From Enterovibrio nigricans DSM 22720 (GTDB taxonomy: Bacteria > Pseudomonadota > Gammaproteobacteria > Enterobacterales > Vibrionaceae): 64,000 bases of DNA. The DNA is taken from positions 1 through 64,000 of the forward strand of contig NZ_FUXU01000012.1 of the NCBI RefSeq assembly GCF_900167155.1. Reading direction: 5' to 3'. Within the stretch, counting starts at the first letter, position 1. Every line of letters starts with the position of its first letter. Below the pieces are notes generated by a model that saw nothing but the letters and a program-made list of their open reading frames with translations, made no database searches and had not been told where the DNA came from. A program made the translations under genes and the position numbers. Below, in pieces: positions 45,481 through 54,058 of the stretch.

Positions 45481-45514
45481 CCTTTGATGCAGATCAAACT
45501 TCCAGCATCAAAGG
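45481..45514 (-). promoter_or_regulatory. Hairpin covering the ygbA ribosome-binding site, with a perfect FNR-type palindrome inside
   Basis: CCTTTGATGC (45481-45490) and GCATCAAAGG (45505-45514) are perfect 10-base arms. On the minus strand the distal arm contains the AAAGGA that precedes ygbA ATG 45474, so folding would hide it. The same segment includes TTGATGCAGATCAA (45484-45497), an exact TTGATnnnnATCAA FNR/DNR-type site. It could be a translational switch, a weak terminator for the kinase operon, an FNR-family operator, or more than one of these. Confidence 0.5.
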
Positions 45515-45533
45515 ACGAATCCAGAATCTCAAC

Positions 45534-48035
45534 TTACACTTCGACTTCCGATGACATCGCTTTCACACAGACGGAAAAAATATCATTTTCGCGTAAAGGC
45601 TTACCAATATGGCCTTGCATACCGTTGCTAATGCATCGCCAAATATCATCTTTCAGCACGTTTGCCGTCATTGCCACAATTGGCGTCCGTTTGTTAAAAC
45701 CATCGCTTGCACGAATCTGTCGGGTCGCCTCTAACCCATCCATTCGTGGCATTTGGATATCCATAAAGATGATGTCATAGCCTTGCAACGAAACTTTATC
45801 GATCGCTTCCACACCATCAATCGCTTTGTCTACGGTGAAGCCAAATTTGCAGAGCATCTTTTCTGCAATCATCATATTTATCGCATTGTCTTCGACGAGT
45901 AGACAATGTTTGCCCTTGAAAGCATCCGCATGCTCCTTGAGCATCTCGCGACCCTTTTCATCGCTTGAGTGTTCTTCTATTTGCAGTGGTAACGTCACAT
46001 CAAATTGACTTCCGCGTCCGACCTCACTGCTGATGAAGATCTCGCCCCCCATCAACTCAACCAATTGTTTTGTAATAGCGAGCCCAAGCCCAGAACCACC
46101 AAATTGTCGGGTCGTAGATGTATCCGCTTGCTGAAACTCATCAAAAATCACATCAAACTTATCTGGTGCAATACCCACACCAGTGTCGACAACACTGATC
46201 ACGACACCTGCATAACGTTCCTGCTGACGATTAATGCCGACCCTCAAATTCACTAAGCCTGTGTCCGTAAACTTCAACGCGTTGGAGACTAGGTTTAACA
46301 CCACTTGCTCGATGCGGTGTGCATCACCAATAAAGCGATGCGGACAATCTTTGTCATAGTGGAAATCAAACGCAAGTTGTGGCTTGTTCTGTATCGTGGG
46401 CAGCATTAAATCACGCACATATCGACCCACTTCCTGCAAATCAAATGGCGCTTCTTCTAGCTTAAGGTGGTTAGATTCCATTTTGCTGAAGTCGAGAATA
46501 TTGTTGATGAGTGACATCAAACCTCGGGAAGAATGCGCGATAACCGAAAGATATTCTGCCTGTTTACCTGACATTCCTTCATCTTGCATTAAAGACGTCG
46601 CGCCAAGTATACCGTTCATTGGCGTGCGAATTTCATGGCTGATATTGGCGAGGAACAGTTGTTTAGCTCGCGCGGCCTCGACAGCACGCTCGCGTGTTTC
46701 CACCAAGTTAGCACTCAACTGATTGAACTCTTGAACCAACATGCCAAGTTCATCTTTTTCATCATAATTAATTGGCGAATACGGCCCTTCTGAACCTTGA
46801 GCAATCAATGCATGCCTTACTCGTGCCATGGGCCGAACAATATGAAAATGGATTGCAAGATAGGTTGCGCCTACCAGTAACAATGCCACCAAAGACATGG
46901 CGAAAAATAGATCATTTTTTAACGTCGTCGCTTCTACTTTCAGCAATCGTTCTGGTAACGCACCAATGAGCATCCAGTTCGTACCCGGCAACAATCGGGC
47001 CAATACCAGCGTCGGTTCGTTGAGCACAGGGTCACGCTCAAGTTGGTGAATAAACAACTTCTCCGTGTCCTGAAAAACACCCTTATCCGGATTGAGTTCC
47101 GCTGCGATGGAGAGTGCATAGCCAAAATTAATGTCAGGGGTAGCGGTTACGATTTGCTCGGCAAGATCCTGAATATTCGCATTACGCTGTAAGGCGAGGC
47201 GCTCCCCCTGCATTGCAGAACTTATCACTAATGCCAACTCAGAAAAGCGACTGTCATTGCCGGCGATTTCAAGCACGGTAGGCAACTGCTCTTTGTCAGG
47301 TGGAGCAACCGAATTCGGGTAAGACATCAAACGTCCGCCTCGGTCAAACATAGCAAGGTAACCACCCAACTTTTCACCGCTTCGGCTTAAAAATGCTTGT
47401 AACTTGGCTAACCTCACATCAATGGTCACGACACCGTAAAAATCACCTTCTTTGATGATCGGAACACTGCAGGTGACCATTGACTCTTTGGTGTAGGGGT
47501 CAATATACGCCCGTGACCAGTAGGCCGCTCCTCTGACGAAACGGGTCGGTGCGTACCATTCTTCGATGTGATAAGGGCGCGCGATATCAGAGTTGTAGTC
47601 GTCGATACGTTGATATGAGCCATCTTCATTAAATGCGATGAACACCGATGCTTTAGACTTTCCAGACGTATAAATATGCGGCTCTGGCCAAAAACCACCA
47701 CTTGCAACGACAGAGCGAATGTTTTCGTTGTTGAGCATCACTGCAAGTGTGTGCTCTATGTCTTCTTGTGTATCTGTAATTTCCAGAGTGTCAGCCAACG
47801 ATAATGCCACGGTACTGACGTTATTGGACAGTTGTCCCAGAGTACGGGCCACGTTCTCAACTTGTGCTTCAACACGTTGATTTGCACTATCGCGCACCAT
47901 GCTATCGCCAGTCGTTTCCATGACGTAAACGATAGTGATAACAACAACGGCAAGCATCAGACCCAAAATCCCTAGGGCTTTAAAACTCATCGTTCTGTAC
48001 CAGGGTAGGTCTTTGGTAAACACGTTGTCCCTCAT
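45534..48035 (-). CDS. Hybrid sensor histidine kinase with dCache-type sensor and receiver domain
   Basis: An 833-aa inner-membrane kinase. TM1 is about 18-38, a periplasmic Cache-like domain 40-370, TM2 about 374-395 and a HAMP region 396-450. HisKA carries the phospho-acceptor His467 in FLANISHEIRTPMNG. The ATPase domain has NLVSNALKF (N-box about 581), VDTGVGI (G1) and GGSGLGLAI (G2). A C-terminal receiver has the phospho-acceptor Asp759 in IIFMDIQMPRMDG and the conserved KP lysine in HIGKPL. The start overlaps the Hpt gene stop (ATGA). With Hpt next door, the phosphate path His-Asp-His is complete, but no DNA-binding or output regulator is adjacent. Confidence 0.9.
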   Translation of the reverse strand: MRDNVFTKDLPWYRTMSFKALGILGLMLAVVVITIVYVMETTGDSMVRDSANQRVEAQVENVARTLGQLSNNVSTVALSLADTLEITDTQEDIEHTLAVMLNNENIRSVVASGGFWPEPHIYTSGKSKASVFIAFNEDGSYQRIDDYNSDIARPYHIEEWYAPTRFVRGAAYWSRAYIDPYTKESMVTCSVPIIKEGDFYGVVTIDVRLAKLQAFLSRSGEKLGGYLAMFDRGGRLMSYPNSVAPPDKEQLPTVLEIAGNDSRFSELALVISSAMQGERLALQRNANIQDLAEQIVTATPDINFGYALSIAAELNPDKGVFQDTEKLFIHQLERDPVLNEPTLVLARLLPGTNWMLIGALPERLLKVEATTLKNDLFFAMSLVALLLVGATYLAIHFHIVRPMARVRHALIAQGSEGPYSPINYDEKDELGMLVQEFNQLSANLVETRERAVEAARAKQLFLANISHEIRTPMNGILGATSLMQDEGMSGKQAEYLSVIAHSSRGLMSLINNILDFSKMESNHLKLEEAPFDLQEVGRYVRDLMLPTIQNKPQLAFDFHYDKDCPHRFIGDAHRIEQVVLNLVSNALKFTDTGLVNLRVGINRQQERYAGVVISVVDTGVGIAPDKFDVIFDEFQQADTSTTRQFGGSGLGLAITKQLVELMGGEIFISSEVGRGSQFDVTLPLQIEEHSSDEKGREMLKEHADAFKGKHCLLVEDNAINMMIAEKMLCKFGFTVDKAIDGVEAIDKVSLQGYDIIFMDIQMPRMDGLEATRQIRASDGFNKRTPIVAMTANVLKDDIWRCISNGMQGHIGKPLRENDIFSVCVKAMSSEVEV

Positions 48036-49312
48036 GTTGCCAACGTTCTTCGAAGCTGCTCCATTTCTTTGAGCACATTTTGAATGGTCATTGTTAGCAA
48101 CATTTCAAATCTGTCCAATGTCGTTTCAGAGAGGGCCAGCCCCTCTTTCAGAGACATTTCCATCTCTCGACAAAAACGTTCTAGGGAAACTGCGCCGATG
48201 TTTCCGGAAACGCCTTTTAAATTGTGTATTAGCGCACTCGTTCTCGCCGTTTCATTTTGCTCATTTTGCTTTCTGACTTTTTGAGCATCGTTTTGGTGTT
48301 CGGCAACAAACATCGTCAATACCGAATCAATAGCATCAAAGTCCCCTTCCAACTGCTCGATCAGCACGTTGGAATCAAACAGTTGTTCTTCGGAAAACGA
48401 ATCATCGACATGACGCTCTTTAATCTCTTCGTGTTGAAATTTTCTTGGGAGCTTTCGTGGTAAATCATTATCAGCATAAGCGCGTTGCTCTAGTTTATAG
48501 CGGACGGCTACTTGCGAACCTAACGCAATAAAAGCGACAACCAAAGACAATAACGTGTTGTCTAATAGTACGATGACGCGGTTCGTCCAATACTGCTGTT
48601 GCTGTGTCATCGCTCGGACAAATTTGTGGTTAATCACGCTATCGAGACTCTCAAGCTGTCGATTGAGGCGAATTAACCCTGTATAGAGCGTGTACAGTTC
48701 CACACTGACCACATTGGAAGATGAACTTGAAAGTTGCTTTTCTATTGCATCAATATATTGATTGAAGCGCTGAACGCTTGTCGCTCTATCGCCATTTAAG
48801 CCGTGAAACTCAAAAAGCAAGTAGCTGCTGATAGATTCGAATAAGCGAATCAGTTCAGGAGAGCGGTGTGTTTCCGTTAGCGATTTAAGCTGTCTTGTGA
48901 CTTTAGAAACCGAGTAAATTGACGCAAGTAAGTTGTCGACATCTTCTACAAAAGCATCCGCATCAACCAATGTATTTTGAATGTCTTCCCACTCGTCTTC
49001 GATTGTGTGTGACTTTGTGCGAAGCAAAAGATAACGGAAGTGCTGAACTTCTTTCTCTATTTGAGTAAGTTCACGCTCTTGATTCAGCATTGACGCAGAC
49101 ACAGTTTGGCGAAGTTGCTGTGCCGCATTATTGAGTGTAACCACTTGTGCGGCATGAACTTTCACATGATTCATGTCTTGATAGGCATATAATGCATATC
49201 CAAGGGCGATAGCGAACACCCCCCATAGCGCGTATGAAGCCTTATGGAGTCCAGAATTACGTTTATTATCCAGCTGGTTACGAAGACCTAGCAGTGCGGA
49301 TATAGATGTCAC
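48032..49312 (-). CDS. Membrane-anchored Hpt-domain phosphotransfer protein
   Basis: A 426-aa protein. TM1 is about 27-46, a coiled-coil-rich periplasmic region runs about 47-250, TM2 about 253-275. A charged linker leads to a C-terminal Hpt domain with the phospho-acceptor His near 363 in ALIHNLKGVSGNIGA. There is no kinase or receiver domain. A separate Hpt protein with its own periplasmic region is unusual; it may sense or hold the kinase as well as relay phosphate. It is first of a two-gene operon. Confidence 0.85.
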   Translation of the reverse strand: MTSISALLGLRNQLDNKRNSGLHKASYALWGVFAIALGYALYAYQDMNHVKVHAAQVVTLNNAAQQLRQTVSASMLNQERELTQIEKEVQHFRYLLLRTKSHTIEDEWEDIQNTLVDADAFVEDVDNLLASIYSVSKVTRQLKSLTETHRSPELIRLFESISSYLLFEFHGLNGDRATSVQRFNQYIDAIEKQLSSSSSNVVSVELYTLYTGLIRLNRQLESLDSVINHKFVRAMTQQQQYWTNRVIVLLDNTLLSLVVAFIALGSQVAVRYKLEQRAYADNDLPRKLPRKFQHEEIKERHVDDSFSEEQLFDSNVLIEQLEGDFDAIDSVLTMFVAEHQNDAQKVRKQNEQNETARTSALIHNLKGVSGNIGAVSLERFCREMEMSLKEGLALSETTLDRFEMLLTMTIQNVLKEMEQLRRTLAT

Positions 49313-49470
49313 AGATGTTCCTCGAATAAGCTATCACAATAAAAAACCAGCCCCAGATAAAGACTGAAGCGTGGTGTTCGTTGTGATAGAGAAAGCGTGG
49401 CGTTTCTTATAAGTTAGAAAACCTGTCTTACTTTGCAAACATTAATGTTTAAGTTATCTACACACAACAA

Positions 49471-49500
49471 GCCGCCCCAAACACTTAAATTGGGGTCGGC
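49471..49500 (-). terminator. Terminator of yejK
   Basis: GCCGCCCCAA (49471-49480) pairs with TTGGGGTCGGC (49490-49500), with one bulged T. On the minus strand TTGTTGTGTG follows. It lies 30 bases beyond the yejK stop. Confidence 0.65.
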
Positions 49501-49529
49501 CAACTGCATCTTATTGTATTTCGACGAAT

Positions 49530-50543
49530 TTACTCTTCTACATTTAATCGACGGGTTAGTTGATCTCGAAGATTTGGCGGCGTGCCTTTTATCGTCAAGG
49601 TGTCGGTTTCTTGGTCATAGAAAACACGCTCACCCAACAACATGCTGTCGAAATTGATAGAGAGTCCTCCCCCACCACCAACAAACTTCGTCAGCTTACG
49701 CATTGATGTACGATCGGCTGGGAAACTTTCCTCCAGCTCATAACCTTGTTCAGATGCAAATTGGTAGAAATCAACGCCAGCGCCATTTGCTGGCAACTCT
49801 TGCGCCAACTCTTTCACGACCACTTCATCACCCGATTGCAACTGACCATTGCAGTAGTCATACACTTGCTTTCGGTATTGCTGCTTTTCTTCTTTGTCTA
49901 AACGCGAGTCTGCACAATAATCTTCAACAGCTTGCATCAAAACCAAGTTTTGCTGTTTCGTGTCCATGCCCACTTCTGCTTGCATGAAATCTAAGAAGAA
50001 ATCTGCCACTTTTCTACCTACACGTCCTTTGATAAACGTCAGATAGCGGTTGGAGTCTGCGTCACTTTCCCAAGTCGACAAGTCGATACGGGCTGCAATG
50101 TCCATCTTGGCCACATCCAGATAGTCCGTCGTGCCAATTTCTAGGTCATCAGTGACTTTCATGCTTGCTTTGGACTCTAACAAGCCAATGAACAAATATT
50201 CTGTCGCCAAAGAGCGGTATTCCGCAACTACCAATACCCCTTCATCTGCAAACGGGTACTTTGAAAGTTCTTCTTTCAAGCGCTGTGTTGACTGCGACGA
50301 GAACGACAAAAAATCGAGTTGTTGCTTACGACATGCTTTCAACCAGCCGCAGAATTCACTTTTTTCAGCAAATTGACCAAAGCCTTTACCCGCTTTTGCG
50401 TTATAGACCCGATGGATTTCACTAACAAGATTTTCTGTTGATGTAGAATGAGTTAGGGGCTGTTCTCTTAGATGAACAACCAGTGAATCTTCACCGTCTT
50501 TTTTTAATTGGTGAAGAATTACGTTCGAAAGCGTGAGGCTCAT
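49530..50543 (-). CDS. yejK: Nucleoid-associated protein YejK (NdpA)
   Basis: A 337-aa protein, usual YejK length. The N-terminus MSLTLSNVILHQLKK and the DYLDVAKMDIAARIDLSTW and FIKGRVGRKVADFF segments match the family, which is found on the nucleoid in E. coli. The chosen ATG is the fifth codon of a slightly longer frame; the longer start lacks family support. Divergent from yejL, as in enteric bacteria. Confidence 0.93.
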   Translation of the reverse strand: MSLTLSNVILHQLKKDGEDSLVVHLREQPLTHSTSTENLVSEIHRVYNAKAGKGFGQFAEKSEFCGWLKACRKQQLDFLSFSSQSTQRLKEELSKYPFADEGVLVVAEYRSLATEYLFIGLLESKASMKVTDDLEIGTTDYLDVAKMDIAARIDLSTWESDADSNRYLTFIKGRVGRKVADFFLDFMQAEVGMDTKQQNLVLMQAVEDYCADSRLDKEEKQQYRKQVYDYCNGQLQSGDEVVVKELAQELPANGAGVDFYQFASEQGYELEESFPADRTSMRKLTKFVGGGGGLSINFDSMLLGERVFYDQETDTLTIKGTPPNLRDQLTRRLNVEE

Positions 50544-50619
50544 AATTGAAAACATTTTTCGTCAGACTAAAGTGTGGGTTATTATACGCGGCTTCCGTTG
50601 ATACAAGACAAGAGTTTCT

Positions 50620-50841
50620 ATGCCTGTTACTTCTAAATATCAAGATAAAAACGTTGAACAGATCCTTTCCGATGTGGTCAATGTTCTTGAAAAGCACAAA
50701 GCTTCTAACGAACTTTCACTGATGATTGTTGGCAACATCGCCACAAATTTGCTTAACAGCAGCAAGATGCCTGCTGAACAGCGCAAGCTCATCGCTGAAA
50801 AATTTGCTCAAGCTCTGCTGTCATCTATCGATACAGAGTAA
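50620..50841 (+). CDS. yejL: YejL family (UPF0352/DUF1414) small protein
   Basis: A 73-aa soluble helical protein ([39 protein letters not shown]) matching E. coli YejL in length and sequence. Function unknown. It lies between divergent yejK and downstream yejM, 52 bases before the latter, and the yejL-yejM order is conserved across gammaproteobacteria. Confidence 0.93.
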   Translation: MPVTSKYQDKNVEQILSDVVNVLEKHKASNELSLMIVGNIATNLLNSSKMPAEQRKLIAEKFAQALLSSIDTE

Positions 50842-50893
50842 TAACGCGTCATCAAATTACGCGAAGTAGAATAAAGAGAAGAATTGACCTTTT

Positions 50894-52768
50894 ATGGTAG
50901 ACAGCGGAAATACCTACAGGGATAAAGTGTCGCAGCTTATTAGCTGGGGACACTGGTTTAGCTTTTTCAATATCATTGCGGCCATGTTGCTGGGGACGCG
51001 CTATATCGCGCAATCCGGTTGGCCAGAAACCTTGCTCGGACAAACCTATCAATTGCTGACATGGCTTGGTCACTTTGGTTTTCTGGTTTTCGCTGTTTAT
51101 ATTCTGATCATTTTTCCAGCCAGCTTTGTCATCCCTTCCCAAAGATTGATGAGGCTGTTTGCCGTGTTCGTTGCTACAGCTGGCATGACATTGCTGCTGT
51201 TAGATATCTACGCCTACGAAACGCTCCATTTGCACCTCAACCCCTTGGTTTGGGAGCTCTTGCTTAGCGGTGAAAAAACAGACATGAATGCCCACTGGCA
51301 GTACTTGTTTGTTGTGGTGCCCGCCATCTTCCTTTTAGAACTCATTATGTCTGAATGGGTTTGGCGTAAATTAAGAAAATTGTCTCGCAAACGCGTAGGT
51401 GTACCCATCGCAACTGTTTTTGCGGTTTGCTTTATCGGTAGCCACTTAATTCACATTTGGGCAGACGCGTTTCTTTACAGCCCGGTGACATCTCAACGTT
51501 CCAATTTCCCTATCTCATATCCGATGACGGCCAAAACCTTCATGGAGAAATACGGCCTGCTTGACCGTCAAGAATACCAGCGCCGAAGAGATGAAATAGG
51601 GAACCAAGAAAGTGAAGTCATTCGCTACCCATTGGAAAAGTTGTCTTTTTCATCAAAAGCGTCAAGCTACAATCCAAACCTATTGATAGTGATGGTTGAA
51701 AGCCTGCGCTCGGACATGCTTGATCCGGTCGTAATGCCAAATCTGGATGACTTCGCATCACATAACGTGAAGTTTATGCACCATTACAGCTCCAGCAATG
51801 ACTCAATGGCGGGTCTGTTTGGCCTGTTCTATGGATTGCCTGGCAGCTATGCACAAAGTGCACGAACCGAAGGCTTAAGCCCTCTGTTATTGGATACGTT
51901 AGAGAAACGCCAATACGACTTCGGTTTGTTCAGTGCCGATAATTTTAACAACCCAATTTATTACCAAAGCATTTTTGGTAAACACCTTGATAATGCCACC
52001 AAAATTAACGCTGACGAGGCGTGGCTGGCTGATCATAAAGCAACAGATAACCTTGAGAACTGGCTAAACAATAAAGTGCCAAACAAACCCTGGTTTGCCT
52101 ATCTGGAGCTGAAAAGCGTCGCTGAATACGAGCAGGGTGGTGATTACGACCGACCATTCCAACCCTCACTGGACAACGATTTGGCCAACGTGGGAGAGCA
52201 TACGACGTTAGTCCTTAAAAATAGCTATAACAACGCAGCATACTATGTTGATAGCCTACTGGGAGAGCTGTTTGACTCCCTAGAAGCCAAAGGCCAATTG
52301 GACAACACCATTGTCATCGTAACAGCCAACCACGGTTTAGAGTTTAATGAAACTGGCTCAAACAGTTGGGGGGCAAACACCAACTACAGCAAATACCAAA
52401 TTCAAGTACCTTTGGTTGTTCACTGGCCGGATCAAGGCCGTCATGAAGTCGATATTTACAGCTCTCACCTTGATATTGTCCCGACACTCATGGAGAGCAT
52501 GTTAGCGGTAGATAGCCCCACAGAGTCTTACACTAGTGGACAAAACCTCTTCGATTTGGCGGATACGCCGAGAAAATGGGTACTCGCCGGAGATAGCCGA
52601 GACATCGTGGTGATACAACCTGACAAGACTACGGTCGTGGATAAGTTTGGTAACTACCGCGTCTACGATAGCAACTACAAGCTGCAGCCAGAGGGTAAGC
52701 CTCAGTTGTCAGTGTTGATGCAGGTGATGCACGAACTGAAGCGTTTCTACTACCCAGAAGAAAACTAA
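50894..52768 (+). CDS. yejM: YejM/PbgA (LapC), inner-membrane sulfatase-fold regulator of LPS synthesis
   Basis: A 624-aa protein. Five N-terminal transmembrane helices (about residues 20-195) and a linker precede a periplasmic sulfatase-like domain from about 250 (LLIVMVESLRSDMLDPV; SSSNDSMAGLFGLFYGLPGS; IVIVTANHGLEFNET). In E. coli YejM/PbgA binds LPS on the periplasmic leaflet and restrains LpxC proteolysis through LapB. The gene is full length, and it probably shares a transcript with yejL. Confidence 0.93.
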   Translation: MVDSGNTYRDKVSQLISWGHWFSFFNIIAAMLLGTRYIAQSGWPETLLGQTYQLLTWLGHFGFLVFAVYILIIFPASFVIPSQRLMRLFAVFVATAGMTLLLLDIYAYETLHLHLNPLVWELLLSGEKTDMNAHWQYLFVVVPAIFLLELIMSEWVWRKLRKLSRKRVGVPIATVFAVCFIGSHLIHIWADAFLYSPVTSQRSNFPISYPMTAKTFMEKYGLLDRQEYQRRRDEIGNQESEVIRYPLEKLSFSSKASSYNPNLLIVMVESLRSDMLDPVVMPNLDDFASHNVKFMHHYSSSNDSMAGLFGLFYGLPGSYAQSARTEGLSPLLLDTLEKRQYDFGLFSADNFNNPIYYQSIFGKHLDNATKINADEAWLADHKATDNLENWLNNKVPNKPWFAYLELKSVAEYEQGGDYDRPFQPSLDNDLANVGEHTTLVLKNSYNNAAYYVDSLLGELFDSLEAKGQLDNTIVIVTANHGLEFNETGSNSWGANTNYSKYQIQVPLVVHWPDQGRHEVDIYSSHLDIVPTLMESMLAVDSPTESYTSGQNLFDLADTPRKWVLAGDSRDIVVIQPDKTTVVDKFGNYRVYDSNYKLQPEGKPQLSVLMQVMHELKRFYYPEEN

Positions 52769-52888
52769 AACTGTACTCGGGCTGGCACTCTTACTGGCGA
52801 ATTTTTAGTCAACCAATTGAATTTGACGGATTTAAAAGTGAAAGGCAATTGACACTGAAGATCTAGCTCCGTACCATGAATATGTCGT

Positions 52889-52965
52889 CGGTCTGTAGCG
52901 CAGCTTGGTAGCGCACTGTCATGGGGTGTCAGGGGTCGGAGGTTCAAATCCTCTCAGACCGACCA
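52889..52965 (+). tRNA. tRNA-Pro (anticodon GGG)
   Basis: A 77-nt tRNA with encoded CCA. Acceptor CGGTCTG (52889-52895) pairs with CAGACCG (52955-52961). The anticodon loop is ATGGGGT with GGG at 52923-52925, and the T-arm holds GGTTCAAATCC. The anticodon stem has the central U-U mismatch also seen in E. coli proL. Confidence 0.95.
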
Positions 52966-52973
52966 TTATTCAG

Positions 52974-53003
52974 AGCCCGCAGCATTTATGCTGCGGGCTT
53001 TTT
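52974..53003 (+). terminator. Terminator of tRNA-Pro
   Basis: AGCCCGCAGCAT (52974-52985) and ATGCTGCGGGCT (52988-52999) form a perfect 12-bp stem with a 2-base loop, followed by TTTTC. Confidence 0.85.
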
Positions 53004-53083
53004 CGTTTCTGTGCAATTCGTTATGATGCTGAAAGTCTTAATTCAAACAGACTGACTTCTCTTCATTCTACGGACGTTAAGAT

Positions 53084-53842
53084 ATGGATATCTCGCTCGG
53101 ATTTGGCGTATTACTCGTCGTTCTTGGCTTTATTGCTGGCATTATAAACACCCTTGCAGGTGGCGGTTCCAATCTAACTATCCCCGCTCTCATTGTGCTA
53201 GGTATGCCTGCTGAAGTGGCGAATGCGACCAATCGTGTTGGCGTGTTAATGCAAAGTGTCAGCGGCATTGCGGGATTTCGCCATCACAACCGTTTAAAAA
53301 GCAGTGATCTCGTTGGCATTCTCATTCCTATGCTGGGAGGAGGCTTGATAGGCGCAAGTGCCGCAGCTTGGCTTCCCTCGGACATCATAAAACCCCTTCT
53401 GCTTGGCACCATGCTTCTAATGGCCTTTATCATGCTCGTTAAGCCCAGTGTTATCGCACCTGATGCCAACATTCCGTTTAGAAAAGTGAAAGATACTCCA
53501 GCGTCTTGGATCGGTTTAACCCTCGCTGGGTTTTATGGCGGTTTTGTACAGGCTGGGGTGGGCTTTGTCCTGATTGCCGCACTTTGCGGTACGCTTCGTT
53601 ACGATCTCGTTCGCGGTAACGCCCTTAAGCTCGTTTGTACGTTAGCGTTTACCGCTGTGTCCTTGGCAATTTTTATATGGCAAGACCTCATTCTTTGGTT
53701 GCCAGGACTCTTGCTTGCAGCGGGTTCTATGCTGGGCGCATGGCTTGCGGTTAAGTTCGCCATCAAAGCAAATCCGCAGACACTAAAGTGGTTTCTGTTC
53801 ATTATGACACTGGTCGGAAGCGTGTTTGCACTTTCAACCTAG
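53084..53842 (+). CDS. TSUP (TauE/SafE) family membrane transporter
   Basis: A 252-aa membrane protein with about eight helices. It has the TSUP N-terminal motif GIINTLAGGGSNLTIPAL and the second-half repeat GFYGGFVQAGVGFVLIAAL. The family exports sulfite, sulfoacetate and other organosulfur anions; the substrate here is not evident, and neighbours give no clue. Confidence 0.88.
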   Translation: MDISLGFGVLLVVLGFIAGIINTLAGGGSNLTIPALIVLGMPAEVANATNRVGVLMQSVSGIAGFRHHNRLKSSDLVGILIPMLGGGLIGASAAAWLPSDIIKPLLLGTMLLMAFIMLVKPSVIAPDANIPFRKVKDTPASWIGLTLAGFYGGFVQAGVGFVLIAALCGTLRYDLVRGNALKLVCTLAFTAVSLAIFIWQDLILWLPGLLLAAGSMLGAWLAVKFAIKANPQTLKWFLFIMTLVGSVFALST

Positions 53843-53868
53843 TGGAAATCACCTACCCCACTGTTTTT
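53841..53868 (+). terminator. Possible weak terminator after the TSUP gene
   Basis: AGTGG (53841-53845) and CCACT (53858-53862) are followed by GTTTTTAA. The stem is only five pairs, so the call is tentative. Confidence 0.4.
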
Positions 53869-54058
53869 AATAAATTAAAATAGAAAACACCGCTTGCAAG
53901 AAGATAGCTCACACCGTATATAAGAGCCTTGTGATTTGAGTCGAAGATGGCAGAAATTCAGGCATTCGTCAGACTAATTGCTGTCATACTGGCGTAAAGA
54001 TTATTAGAACCAACGTCACATTTTTCACGCTAGCTAGATTTAGGGGGAGTCACAGAGC

